In this document: in pieces, positions 51,350 to 58,718 of the stretch | How the letters are laid out: each line of letters starts with the position of its first letter | Numbering within the stretch: the first letter of the stretch is position 1 | Assembly (NCBI RefSeq): GCF_013284245.2 | Contig: NZ_CP085876.1 | Coordinates: 3,703,001-3,767,000, forward strand | Direction: 5' to 3' | Source: Brevibacillus sp. DP1.3A | GTDB taxonomy: Bacteria; Bacillota; Bacilli; Brevibacillales; Brevibacillaceae | Length of the DNA stretch: 64,000 nucleotides | Position numbers and translations under genes: made by a program | The notes under the pieces: model-generated | Seen by the model: only the letters and a program-made list of their open reading frames with translations | Database searches by the model: none | What the model was told of the DNA's origin: nothing

Positions 51350-52012
51350 CTATTCATCATTGGAATGGTCCGTAAGCAATCTGCCAAGGTTGATCCAGTT
51401 TTCTTCCATCAAAGAAGAGGCAAGCTGACTGTTGTTGTCACGAATCGCTTCGATGATTCTGCGGTGCTGTTCTACTGATTCCACCCCTTCTAAGGAACCG
51501 AACCGAGCAAATTCCAAACGCCGAATTTTCGGTACAACTCGCTCAAGTGCCAGGTAGATTTCACGATTCCCCGCAGCCTCGAGGATCACCTCGTGAAAGC
51601 CATCATCTGCTTCAATCGCTATGATCACATCTTGCTGTTCGAGTGCGACCTGCAGCTTTTCATTCCACTGCTCCAAACTACGGATAATTTCTGACTCAAA
51701 TGGCATCGCCAATCGTGCTGCCAACCCGTGCAAGGCCGCAACGACAGGAAAAGCGTGCTTCGCCTCCTTTTCAAGTAAGGGTGTCACCCGTGTTAGAGAG
51801 CCGGGAACAGATTCAATAAGGCCTTCGTCCTCCAACCGTTTGAGCGCTTCTCTCACAGGTGTTCGACTCACGCCAAATAAAGCCGCCAGTTCGTTGTCGT
51901 TGACTCGTTGTCCTGGCTTTAGCTCTAGCATGATGATCGCTTTCTTCAGGCCTTGGTATACCTGTTCGCGTAATGAAGGACGTTCGATTTGTTTGATTAG
52001 GTTTGTATCCAT
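51350..52012 (-). CDS. GntR-family regulator (FadR/FCD subgroup), probably leaderless
   Basis: 220 residues from ATG 52012. The N-terminal winged helix (about 8-75) reads NDNELAALFGVSRTPVREALKRLEDEGLIE, and the C-terminal FCD all-helical ligand domain has conserved metal-site-like Asp/His (EADDGFHEVILEA, VEQHRRIIEAI). No ribosome site precedes the ATG; instead the promoter and a perfect palindrome abut it. It lies 11 nt upstream of the SHMT-like gene and I infer it represses that two-gene operon. Confidence 0.9.
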   Translation of the reverse strand: MDTNLIKQIERPSLREQVYQGLKKAIIMLELKPGQRVNDNELAALFGVSRTPVREALKRLEDEGLIESVPGSLTRVTPLLEKEAKHAFPVVAALHGLAARLAMPFESEIIRSLEQWNEKLQVALEQQDVIIAIEADDGFHEVILEAAGNREIYLALERVVPKIRRLEFARFGSLEGVESVEQHRRIIEAIRDNNSQLASSLMEENWINLGRLLTDHSNDE

Positions 52013-52047
52013 AAAACCAATATATTGGTTTTGTTTATTTCTGTCAA
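52013..52047 (-). promoter_or_regulatory. sigma-A promoter and perfect 20-bp GntR operator abutting the ATG
   Basis: TTGACA (52047-52042), a 17-nt spacer and TATATT (52024-52019). The perfect palindrome AAAACCAATATATTGGTTTT (52013-52032) contains the -10 box and ends at the base before ATG. The expected transcript start, 7 nt after the -10 box, is the A of the ATG. Confidence 0.82.
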
Positions 52048-52192
52048 TTCCAAATGTTTAGATATATTTGTGACGGTTTGAATGGCATGTGCTTTGGGCT
52101 TGAATGAATACACTTCACTATCTCATACAAAGTTGTCTAATCTTCTTCCGCGTGCGTGATTTTTAAAAGCGAATGTTATACCAAAGCTACAG

Positions 52193-52239
52193 AAAAAGAG
52201 ACTACCCCACCAGTATCATTTACAAATGGGATAGCCTCT
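52193..52239 (-). terminator. Rho-independent terminator of hydrolase-tetR operon
   Basis: On the minus strand GAGGCTATCCCA pairs with TGGGGTAGTCTC (with G-U pairs), followed by TTTTTC at 52197-52193. Confidence 0.75.
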
Positions 52240-52261
52240 TCATTTTTGAACGAACGTAACT

Positions 52262-52861
52262 CTATGATTCTGCCGGAGGGCTACAATACTCCCGAATCAT
52301 CTGCTCCTTCATCTCTTCAACCGGAAACCCTTCTGGATAAGTCGTCATCATCAGCATTGCGCCTTGGAGCGCCGAAGAAAAATAGAGCGATCTCAATCTG
52401 GGCTGCTTTGCGCCTAACTGTTTGAAGATCCGGCACTGGACTTCAAACTGCCTACGTGACTCCTCATTTAACTGCTCTCTGTAAGAAGCAAGTACCCGAT
52501 CATCTTCGGGCTGCGTTTGCAAATTCAAGTAAAAACGATAGACTTCCGGTCGCTGGTAGACGTTATCAAGCGCACCGTCGACAATATGGCGCAGCTGTTC
52601 GTGCGGCGTTGCAAGCTTCGTAGCAGCCTCCATCACTTCTTTTACTTCCTCGATCCGTATCTGGACCATCGCGGCGAGAAGCTCTTCTTTGCCTTTGTAA
52701 TAATTGTAAAGCAGTCCCTTCGATATCTGGGCCTGTTTGGCTACATCGTCTATTGAGGTCGCGTGGTAGCCTTTTTTTATGAAAAGCGTCATCGCGGCTG
52801 CATGGATTTTGTCTTTTGCAGCTTGGCGAATTCGTTCATTTTCAGCTGGGGTACGGGGCAC
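52262..52861 (-). CDS. TetR-family transcriptional regulator
   Basis: 199 residues from GTG 52861, about 12 nt after GGAGG. The N-terminal HTH (about 15-60) reads TLFIKKGYHATSIDDVAKQAQISKGLLYNYYKGKEELL, and the rest is a helical ligand domain. It is 7 nt downstream of the alpha/beta hydrolase gene. A 20-bp palindrome in the promoter of that gene is the probable operator, giving autoregulation of the pair. Confidence 0.9.
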   Translation of the reverse strand: MPRTPAENERIRQAAKDKIHAAAMTLFIKKGYHATSIDDVAKQAQISKGLLYNYYKGKEELLAAMVQIRIEEVKEVMEAATKLATPHEQLRHIVDGALDNVYQRPEVYRFYLNLQTQPEDDRVLASYREQLNEESRRQFEVQCRIFKQLGAKQPRLRSLYFSSALQGAMLMMTTYPEGFPVEEMKEQMIREYCSPPAES

Positions 52862-52868
52862 GGTTCAG

Positions 52869-53618
52869 TCAATCCTCCAAAAATTCAGTGATAGCGCGAG
52901 CGATTTTTTCAGGATGCGTCAACGTTGGTTTATGATCGGCACCCGTTATCTCAATAAACCTTCTCTCTGGTAATACTTCTTTAAAATATTCAGCAATCCG
53001 TTTCGCATCCAGGGCATCTTCCTTGCCGATTATCAAGCATGTTTGATTGGCTAATTCTTCGAGCCGCTCAATGGCAGGCGGCTGTGGCCATACAGACTCC
53101 CATGTCGCCCACTCGAATATTTTTGCTAAATTATGCTTCGCCATCTCTACCAGAAGGTCCTTCTGTGGACTTGCCATCACGTGGCGGTACGGGCAGGCGG
53201 ATAAGGAAAGCTCTACCATACGGTCAACATCCGGTGCTACTTGGATTTTCTCCATCCATTCCGTGAATGGCTGACTCGGTATATACCCTGTCAAATCAGG
53301 AGCAATCAGCACGAGCTTACTCACTCGCTGCGGATAAGTCAGCGTAAAATCCGTTGCAATTCGTCCGCCTATTGAGTGCCCTACGAGCGTGGCTTCGTCC
53401 AGCTGGAAATGGTCCATGACGGAAAGCAAATCAGCGACGTAGTTGGCTGTCTCTGTTGGAGACGGCGATTTTCCGCATCCGCGTCCGTCGAAAGCGATGA
53501 CCTGATAATGCTTCGCCAGAATCGGCGCGACATACATCCAATCTCGCAAATCAGCACCGCCACTGTGCAATAGAATGAGTGGTTTTCCTTCCCCTGAAAC
53601 CTCATAGTACAAATCCAT
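52869..53618 (-). CDS. alpha/beta hydrolase
   Basis: 249 residues from ATG 53618 after CGGAGGGATCACC. The nucleophile elbow is GHSIGG near residue 87, the oxyanion segment HSGG near 18, the acid Asp in IGKEDALD near 197 and the catalytic His in GADHKPTLTH near 230. The family includes esterases, haloperoxidase-like proteins and MhpC-type C-C hydrolases; substrate unknown. First gene of a two-gene operon with TetR. Confidence 0.9.
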   Translation of the reverse strand: MDLYYEVSGEGKPLILLHSGGADLRDWMYVAPILAKHYQVIAFDGRGCGKSPSPTETANYVADLLSVMDHFQLDEATLVGHSIGGRIATDFTLTYPQRVSKLVLIAPDLTGYIPSQPFTEWMEKIQVAPDVDRMVELSLSACPYRHVMASPQKDLLVEMAKHNLAKIFEWATWESVWPQPPAIERLEELANQTCLIIGKEDALDAKRIAEYFKEVLPERRFIEITGADHKPTLTHPEKIARAITEFLED

Positions 53619-53659
53619 CGGTGATCCCTCCGTGAATTGTAGATTTGGTATATGATCCC

Positions 53660-53688
53660 AGTTTATTATTGAATGAACGTTTAGTCAA
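53660..53688 (-). promoter_or_regulatory. sigma-A promoter overlapped by a TetR-type palindrome
   Basis: On the minus strand TTGACT (53688-53683), a 17-nt spacer and TAAACT (53665-53660). The near-perfect palindrome TTGAATGAACGTTTAGTCAA (53669-53688, plus strand) covers the -35 box and spacer, as TetR operators do. Confidence 0.72.
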
Positions 53689-53715
53689 TAAAAATACATT
53701 CCCATACAAAACAAA

Positions 53716-53742
53716 AAGCCCTAATCAACATGATCAGGACTT
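53716..53742 (-). terminator. Rho-independent terminator of glnK-glnL operon
   Basis: AAGCCCTAATC (53716-53726) pairs with GATCAGGACTT (53732-53742) with one or two mismatches. The minus strand continues TTTGTTTTG. Confidence 0.78.
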
Positions 53743-53768
53743 ACCTCTACACGTCAGACACAGAACAA

Positions 53769-54701
53769 TCACGCCTCCGACTGAATGCGCTTCGCCTCTG
53801 CATACAGCACTTGAATGAACTTTTTCATATTGATCCGAATATCTGAACCAGGCGATGCAGCATTGCTCTTTAACTCCGCCATCTTCTTCCACACATACGT
53901 AAAATCAAAAAACTGTGAAGCGTAATTTTCGAACTTCCAATTCGAGAGGTCCGCAAGCCCAAGTGACGCCAAATGATTCAGCGACTGATAGATCGCTCGA
54001 CGGACTCTCTGCTCAGAAGCTTTGACAACCTTGGCGACTTGTGGATCGTCCACAGCTACTCCGATCCTGTCCTGTGCTACTGCCACAAAGATCTCTTTCA
54101 GAGCTGGGAATCCATTTTTAAACGTATGCGTCTGTTCGTATCCATGCAAGAAGTCCAAAATATCTAGCAAGTCATTGCTTCCATTGTCTCCCGCGATACC
54201 CAACTCCGTTAACAGAAACTGCCCCGCCTCGCGAAGTGGTTTGCCCTGTGACGGACGAAGTTGTCCGGAAGGCTGCTGGTCCACCTGCATGACTGCATTC
54301 AGCGATTTGTGAATGTCCCGTATCGAACGCTCTAGGCGAATTTTCTCGATCACTTTTTGGAGGATCGTTACGACTTCGATCTTGTTTACAGGCTTGATAA
54401 TGTAGTATTCGCTTCCAAGGGCGTAAGCTTGGGCAATCAAATCTTTCGTTTCTGCCTGAGAAATCATGACGATCTTTCCAGTGAATGTCGGCTTCACTTG
54501 GCGAATCGTCTCAATCCCATCCCGGTTGGGCATGAACAAATCGATCAGCAAAATATCTACGTTGCGTGCAGTTAACGTATGACCGTCTACCATCGAGCCG
54601 TCAGATGCTTCCCCCACGACTTCGCCCAGATTCTCGTCTTCTATGATTTCCGTCAACATGAGACGTACAGCATCATCGTCATCAACTAAATAAAACAGCA
54701 T
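53769..54701 (-). CDS. glnL: GlnL (YcbB)-type response regulator for glutamine use
   Basis: 310 residues from ATG 54701. The receiver domain (1-120) has the acidic pocket YLVDDDDAVR, the phospho-acceptor Asp in DILLIDLFMP near residue 53, and Lys in YIIKPVNK near 103. The C-terminal half is the YcbB/GlnL-specific domain, not a common LuxR/OmpR output (RVRRAIYQSLNHLASLGLADLSNWKFENYASQFFDFTYVW). In B. subtilis GlnL activates glsA-glnT in response to glutamine. Here those genes are divergent next door. It starts 4 nt after the glnK stop. Confidence 0.93.
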   Translation of the reverse strand: MLFYLVDDDDAVRLMLTEIIEDENLGEVVGEASDGSMVDGHTLTARNVDILLIDLFMPNRDGIETIRQVKPTFTGKIVMISQAETKDLIAQAYALGSEYYIIKPVNKIEVVTILQKVIEKIRLERSIRDIHKSLNAVMQVDQQPSGQLRPSQGKPLREAGQFLLTELGIAGDNGSNDLLDILDFLHGYEQTHTFKNGFPALKEIFVAVAQDRIGVAVDDPQVAKVVKASEQRVRRAIYQSLNHLASLGLADLSNWKFENYASQFFDFTYVWKKMAELKSNAASPGSDIRINMKKFIQVLYAEAKRIQSEA

Positions 54702-54705
54702 CTTC

Positions 54706-56022
54706 TCACTCTTTCTTCGTTATCGGATCAATTGGTAATCGCATGAGAAATGTTGTCCCCTTCCCATCTACTCCATCCTGTAAGGAGATTTCCCCTTGCC
54801 ATTGTTCCACCAATTGTTGTACATAAGACAGTCCGATCCCTGTAGAGGGGTTGCCGGTTTGATCGTATTTCGTAGTAAAGCCAGGCTTGAACAGCAAAGC
54901 CTTTCGCCGTGGAGGTACTCCCGGTCCGTCATCGTTGATTCTGATTTCCACAAGATCGCCTATCCGATCGATTTCAATGGAAATGGCTCCTGTTTGCTGG
55001 ATGGCTTCCACTGCATTTGCCACCAGATTATTGATCAGAGAAAGCATCATGAAAACGTGGTAGAGCGGATGTGTGCCCGAAATGGAAGCTGTGATTTGTA
55101 TGTCCTTCTCCAACAAAGTTGCATACTTCATATTGCTTCGTTTGATAATGTCCACGAGCTGATGGATGTCCATGTAATCCGTGATGCTTTCATCGGATAT
55201 CAGCTTGTGAAGCCCTGCAAAAATGCGTTGGTTGTCCTTTTTAATTTCGTGAACCTCGCCTGCGACAATCAATGCTTGCTTGGCAAAGCTCTCTACATTC
55301 GTGGCCACCTGTTCCTTATGAAGCTCCTGCAAGCCTTGGTATAGCTCGAAAGACTTCATACTAATACTCTCGGCATTTTGCAGTGTTTTTTTCAGATGAA
55401 TTGATTCCTCATACAAGGTGGAAATCAGCATAAGGATGTGTTCATTCTGTTTTCTTGTCTGTTGCTCTCTCGACTGTGTTTCGTACAGCTTCATCATGTT
55501 GAGAAAACTAATCACGATAAAGCTGTGGGACAGAGCGATAACGAGCATCTCTTGCACCGCTCCCCATGTGAGGACGGAATCTAGCAGGACATGTTGCGAG
55601 AGAAACTCAATGAGGTCAGCCAATACCTCGATAACCATTCCCATCCATCCAACCAAAATCGTCCTGTTGTGAAAACGGCGCATTCCGGTTAGAAAAAACA
55701 GAACAGAATAAGCGAAATAAAAGAAAAAGCTAGAATAATGCGCTTGGAGAGAAGCCTCCCATGCTGTATGATTCCCGGCGATAAGGTCAATCACAATCCG
55801 GAAGCATACGACCGTAATCCCCGTCAAAAAGCCAGCGAGAACAGATGGAATTCTTTGAAACAGTAATAAAAAGAAGAAAAAGGTAGGAGCTCCAAAGCTA
55901 ATGCGAAATGTCTCATTGACGGGATAAAATTTCAACTCTCCTGCCAACGGGACCGTAATCAGCATGAGCGCCAATATATACCAATCTCGTTTTACTTGTG
56001 TTTGTACACGCACGCCTTTCAC
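54706..56022 (-). CDS. glnK: GlnK (YcbA)-type membrane sensor histidine kinase
   Basis: About 438 residues from GTG 56022; the ribosome site is unclear and GTG 56010 is possible. Six or so membrane helices (about 12-185) precede a dimerisation helix and a HATPase domain with N-box NNLVANAVEAI, G1 NDDGPGVP and G2 GIGLSYVQQLV. The presumed dimerisation region (GEVHEIKKDNQRIFAGL) has the HEIKN-like motif of CitA/SpoOB-type kinases, with His as phosphate site. It partners GlnL. Confidence 0.9.
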   Translation of the reverse strand: MKGVRVQTQVKRDWYILALMLITVPLAGELKFYPVNETFRISFGAPTFFFFLLLFQRIPSVLAGFLTGITVVCFRIVIDLIAGNHTAWEASLQAHYSSFFFYFAYSVLFFLTGMRRFHNRTILVGWMGMVIEVLADLIEFLSQHVLLDSVLTWGAVQEMLVIALSHSFIVISFLNMMKLYETQSREQQTRKQNEHILMLISTLYEESIHLKKTLQNAESISMKSFELYQGLQELHKEQVATNVESFAKQALIVAGEVHEIKKDNQRIFAGLHKLISDESITDYMDIHQLVDIIKRSNMKYATLLEKDIQITASISGTHPLYHVFMMLSLINNLVANAVEAIQQTGAISIEIDRIGDLVEIRINDDGPGVPPRRKALLFKPGFTTKYDQTGNPSTGIGLSYVQQLVEQWQGEISLQDGVDGKGTTFLMRLPIDPITKKE

Positions 56023-56126
56023 ATCCCATGTTGTTTCTTGATGCCCCTATCTATTTTTACCGAGGATAGGCATGTAGGACAAGTCTCAAAAAAAAATGTA
56101 ACACTCACATGAATCAATCTGTGAGT

Positions 56127-56142
56127 TTTTGTTTTATTTTGT
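56127..56142 (+). promoter_or_regulatory. GlnL-type direct repeat TTTTGT-N4-TTTTGT upstream of glsA
   Basis: TTTTGT (56127-56132), TTTA and TTTTGT (56137-56142) match the direct repeat reported as the GlnL site before glsA in B. subtilis. A -10-like TTATAT lies about 20 nt downstream (56164-56169), placing the repeat at about -50 to -34. An inverted repeat CTCACA/TGTGAG lies just upstream. Confidence 0.75.
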
Positions 56143-56247
56143 AGGGTGGTTGTAAAGTGTTCATTATATGTATTTCGCGAGGCATGGAAGCGCTTTCTCT
56201 TCCTCTTCGCGTAAGAGCAGTGTATTCGATTTTTGGGGGGAAAGGCG

Positions 56248-57210
56248 TTGATTCAACAGGTTTTACTCGTGGATGAATTACAGCAATGGGTGGAACAATA
56301 TCGTTCCAAGGCATCTGAAGGAAAATGTGCCAGTTATATCCCTGCTTTGGACAGAACGGATCCGAATCAGTTAGGTATTTGTATCATCGAGCCTACAGGA
56401 AAAATGCACACGGCGGGTGACTGGGAAGTTCCTTTCACGATGCAAAGTATTTCCAAAGTAATCAGTTTTATTGCTGCTTGCTGCTACCATGGCATCCCTT
56501 ACGTGTTGGATCGGGTAGATGTAGAACCGACTGGAGATGCATTCAACTCCATTATCCGTCTGGAAATGAACAAACCAGGTAAGCCTTTTAATCCGATGAT
56601 CAATGCGGGAGCGATTACGACATCTTCACTCCTCCCTGGTCAAACACCGGATCATAAACTGCGCTACTTGTATGCATTTTTCAGTAAAATTACAGGTGTT
56701 ACACCCACGGTGAACGAGGAAGTGTTTCTTTCCGAATGGGAAAACTCTCACAGAAACCGGGCACTCGCCCACTATTTAAAGGATACCGGCTATTTAGCGT
56801 GCGAAGTGGAAGACGCTTTGGAGGTCTATCTCACCCAATGCTCGATTGAAGTAACCACCGAGCAAATTGCCTTGATCGGTCTCCTTTTGGCACTCGATGG
56901 CTACCATCCGATGCGCAACGAACAAGTTCTCCCGAAAGATGTCGTCCGTTTAGCCAAAGCACTGATGCTCACCTGTGGCATGTACGATGCATCGGGCAAA
57001 TTCGCCGCGAATGTTGGCTTGCCAGCAAAAAGTGGTGTCTCAGGCGGTATCATGACACTGGTTCCTCCTAACCGCAAACCACATTCACCGTTTCAAGATG
57101 GTTGTGGAATCGGTATTTTTGGACCTTCCATTGACGGTTGTGGAAACAGTGTAGCGGGCGTTTCTTTGTTAAAACATATGGCTCAGGAATGGGATGTAAC
57201 GATTTTTTAG
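56248..57210 (+). CDS. glsA: glutaminase
   Basis: Hydrolyses glutamine to glutamate and ammonia. 320 residues. TTG 56248 is chosen because GGGGGGAAAGG lies upstream; TTG 56233 would sit inside that site. The serine beta-lactamase-like fold has the SxxK motif TMQSISKVISF near residue 62, NPMINAGAI near 107, and the C-terminal GxGIFGPSID. It is followed 42 nt later by the glutamine transporter gene and preceded by a GlnL-type repeat. Confidence 0.95.
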   Translation: MIQQVLLVDELQQWVEQYRSKASEGKCASYIPALDRTDPNQLGICIIEPTGKMHTAGDWEVPFTMQSISKVISFIAACCYHGIPYVLDRVDVEPTGDAFNSIIRLEMNKPGKPFNPMINAGAITTSSLLPGQTPDHKLRYLYAFFSKITGVTPTVNEEVFLSEWENSHRNRALAHYLKDTGYLACEVEDALEVYLTQCSIEVTTEQIALIGLLLALDGYHPMRNEQVLPKDVVRLAKALMLTCGMYDASGKFAANVGLPAKSGVSGGIMTLVPPNRKPHSPFQDGCGIGIFGPSIDGCGNSVAGVSLLKHMAQEWDVTIF

Positions 57211-57252
57211 AGAATACTAAGGAAAATTCATAAGAAAATTCGAGGTGACACG

Positions 57253-58665
57253 ATGCAACAATTCCTACTCGATGTAACAACTTCCGTAAACGATTTTTTG
57301 TGGTCCTATATTATCATTGTCATGCTAATCGCGTTAGGCTTGTTCTTTACCTTCCGGGGTAAATTTTTGCAAGTACGTATGTTGCCGGAAATGATCCGTT
57401 CCATTAAAGAAGGGAGAGCGAAAGACGATGGCGGCATCTCCCCTTTCCAAGCTTTCGCTATTAGTATGGCCGCGCGTGTCGGTACAGGGAACATTACGGG
57501 AATTGCTATTGCGATCGCATTAGGTGGTCCTGGTGCCGTATTCTGGATGTGGGTCATTGCGATTATCGGTTCGGCATCCAGTTTTGTTGAGAGTACGCTC
57601 GCTCAGATTTATAAAATCAAGGATAAGAACGGTTTTCGTGGCGGTCCGGCTTATTACATGGAAAAAGGGCTGAACAAACGTTGGATGGGCGCGCTGTTTG
57701 CTGTCCTCATCACGCTTTCGTTTGGTCTCGTATTTAACGCCGTGCAATCCAACACCATCACGATTGCCTTTGAAAATTCGTTCGGTACCGACCGATTGAC
57801 AATCGGAATTATCATGACTATCGCATTTGCATTGATTATTTTCGGTGGTGTGAAACGCATCGCAAAAATGTCTGAGTACATCGTGATTGTCTTGGCTGTG
57901 TTGTACATAGGAATGGCCCTGTTTATTGTGATGATGAACATCACTGAGATGCCTGCAATGATCGCGTTGATTGTGAAAAACGCGTTTGGATTCGAGCAAT
58001 TCGCTGGTGGAACCCTGGGTGCAGCCCTGATGCACGGCATCAAGCGTGGTTTGTTCTCTAACGAAGCTGGTATGGGTAGTGCACCGAATGCTGCGGCAAC
58101 GGCAACAACGAGCCATCCAGTGAAGCAAGGTCTGATTCAAGCATTCGGTGTTCTATTCGATACCCTCGTGATTTGTACAAGCACAGCTTTCATCATTTTG
58201 CTGTCCGGCGCGTACACGCAACAAGGATTGAGTGGCATTGAGCTGTCCCAAGCAGCACTGAGCATTCATATCGGTTCTTGGGCTTCTGGCTTCCTTGCCA
58301 TTATGGTTTTCCTGTTCGCCTTCAGTACTTTGATCGGGAACTACTATTACGGCGAGACCAACATCGAGTTTTTAAAGACAAGCAAAGCATGGCTCATGCT
58401 GTATCGTTTAAGTGTACTTGCCATGGTGTTGTTCGGATCAGTGGCAAAGGTACAGCTCGTATGGGATTTGGCCGATTTGTTCATGGGCTTCATGGTCATT
58501 GTCAACCTGATTGCGATCGCCATGTTATCAAAAGTCGCGTATGCTGCGCTACATGATTATTTGGAACAGAAAAAAGCAGGAAAAGATCCTGTGTTCTACA
58601 AGGACAGTATTGAAGGCGTCGATAATATCGAAGCATGGGATGCTGCTCCATCGTCCAATAAATAA
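57253..58665 (+). CDS. glnT: sodium:glutamine/alanine symporter (AGCS family)
   Basis: 470 residues from ATG 57253 (GAGGTGACACG). About 11 membrane helices. Family motifs are FQAFAISMAARVGTGNITGIAIAIALGGPGAVFWMW near residue 57, FRGGPAYYMEKGL near 120 and GLFSNEAGMGSAPNAAATA near 265, the AGCS signature. In B. subtilis GlnT/AlsT imports glutamine, here directly feeding the glutaminase. It is co-transcribed with glsA. Confidence 0.94.
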   Translation: MQQFLLDVTTSVNDFLWSYIIIVMLIALGLFFTFRGKFLQVRMLPEMIRSIKEGRAKDDGGISPFQAFAISMAARVGTGNITGIAIAIALGGPGAVFWMWVIAIIGSASSFVESTLAQIYKIKDKNGFRGGPAYYMEKGLNKRWMGALFAVLITLSFGLVFNAVQSNTITIAFENSFGTDRLTIGIIMTIAFALIIFGGVKRIAKMSEYIVIVLAVLYIGMALFIVMMNITEMPAMIALIVKNAFGFEQFAGGTLGAALMHGIKRGLFSNEAGMGSAPNAAATATTSHPVKQGLIQAFGVLFDTLVICTSTAFIILLSGAYTQQGLSGIELSQAALSIHIGSWASGFLAIMVFLFAFSTLIGNYYYGETNIEFLKTSKAWLMLYRLSVLAMVLFGSVAKVQLVWDLADLFMGFMVIVNLIAIAMLSKVAYAALHDYLEQKKAGKDPVFYKDSIEGVDNIEAWDAAPSSNK

Positions 58666-58676
58666 CTCTACAAATC

Positions 58677-58715
58677 AAAACGAGAAGCTTGCTCAGTCAG
58701 CAGCTTCTCGTTTTT
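58677..58715. terminator. Bidirectional terminator between glnT and pnkp
   Basis: AAAACGAGAAGCT (58677-58689) pairs with AGCTTCTCGTTTT (58702-58714), followed by T on the plus strand and by A-rich sequence reading as T on the minus strand. Confidence 0.9.
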
Positions 58716-58718
58716 CAT

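Noticed and set aside
52069..52082. GG-N10-GC-like sequence on the minus strand near 52169-52184 (TTGGTATAACATTCGC)
   Set aside because: Spacing fits sigma-54, but the -12 box is TTCGC rather than TTGC, and the next gene leftward (GntR) has its own perfect sigma-A promoter. Treated as chance similarity.
52083..52100. TGGCATG-N-GCTTTGGG on the plus strand
   Set aside because: Resembles a -24 box, but the -12 dinucleotide is GG instead of GC and no plus-strand gene follows.
57520..58140. Long open frame antisense to glnT
   Set aside because: His/Arg/Thr-rich composition with no family features; glnT is unambiguous on the plus strand.
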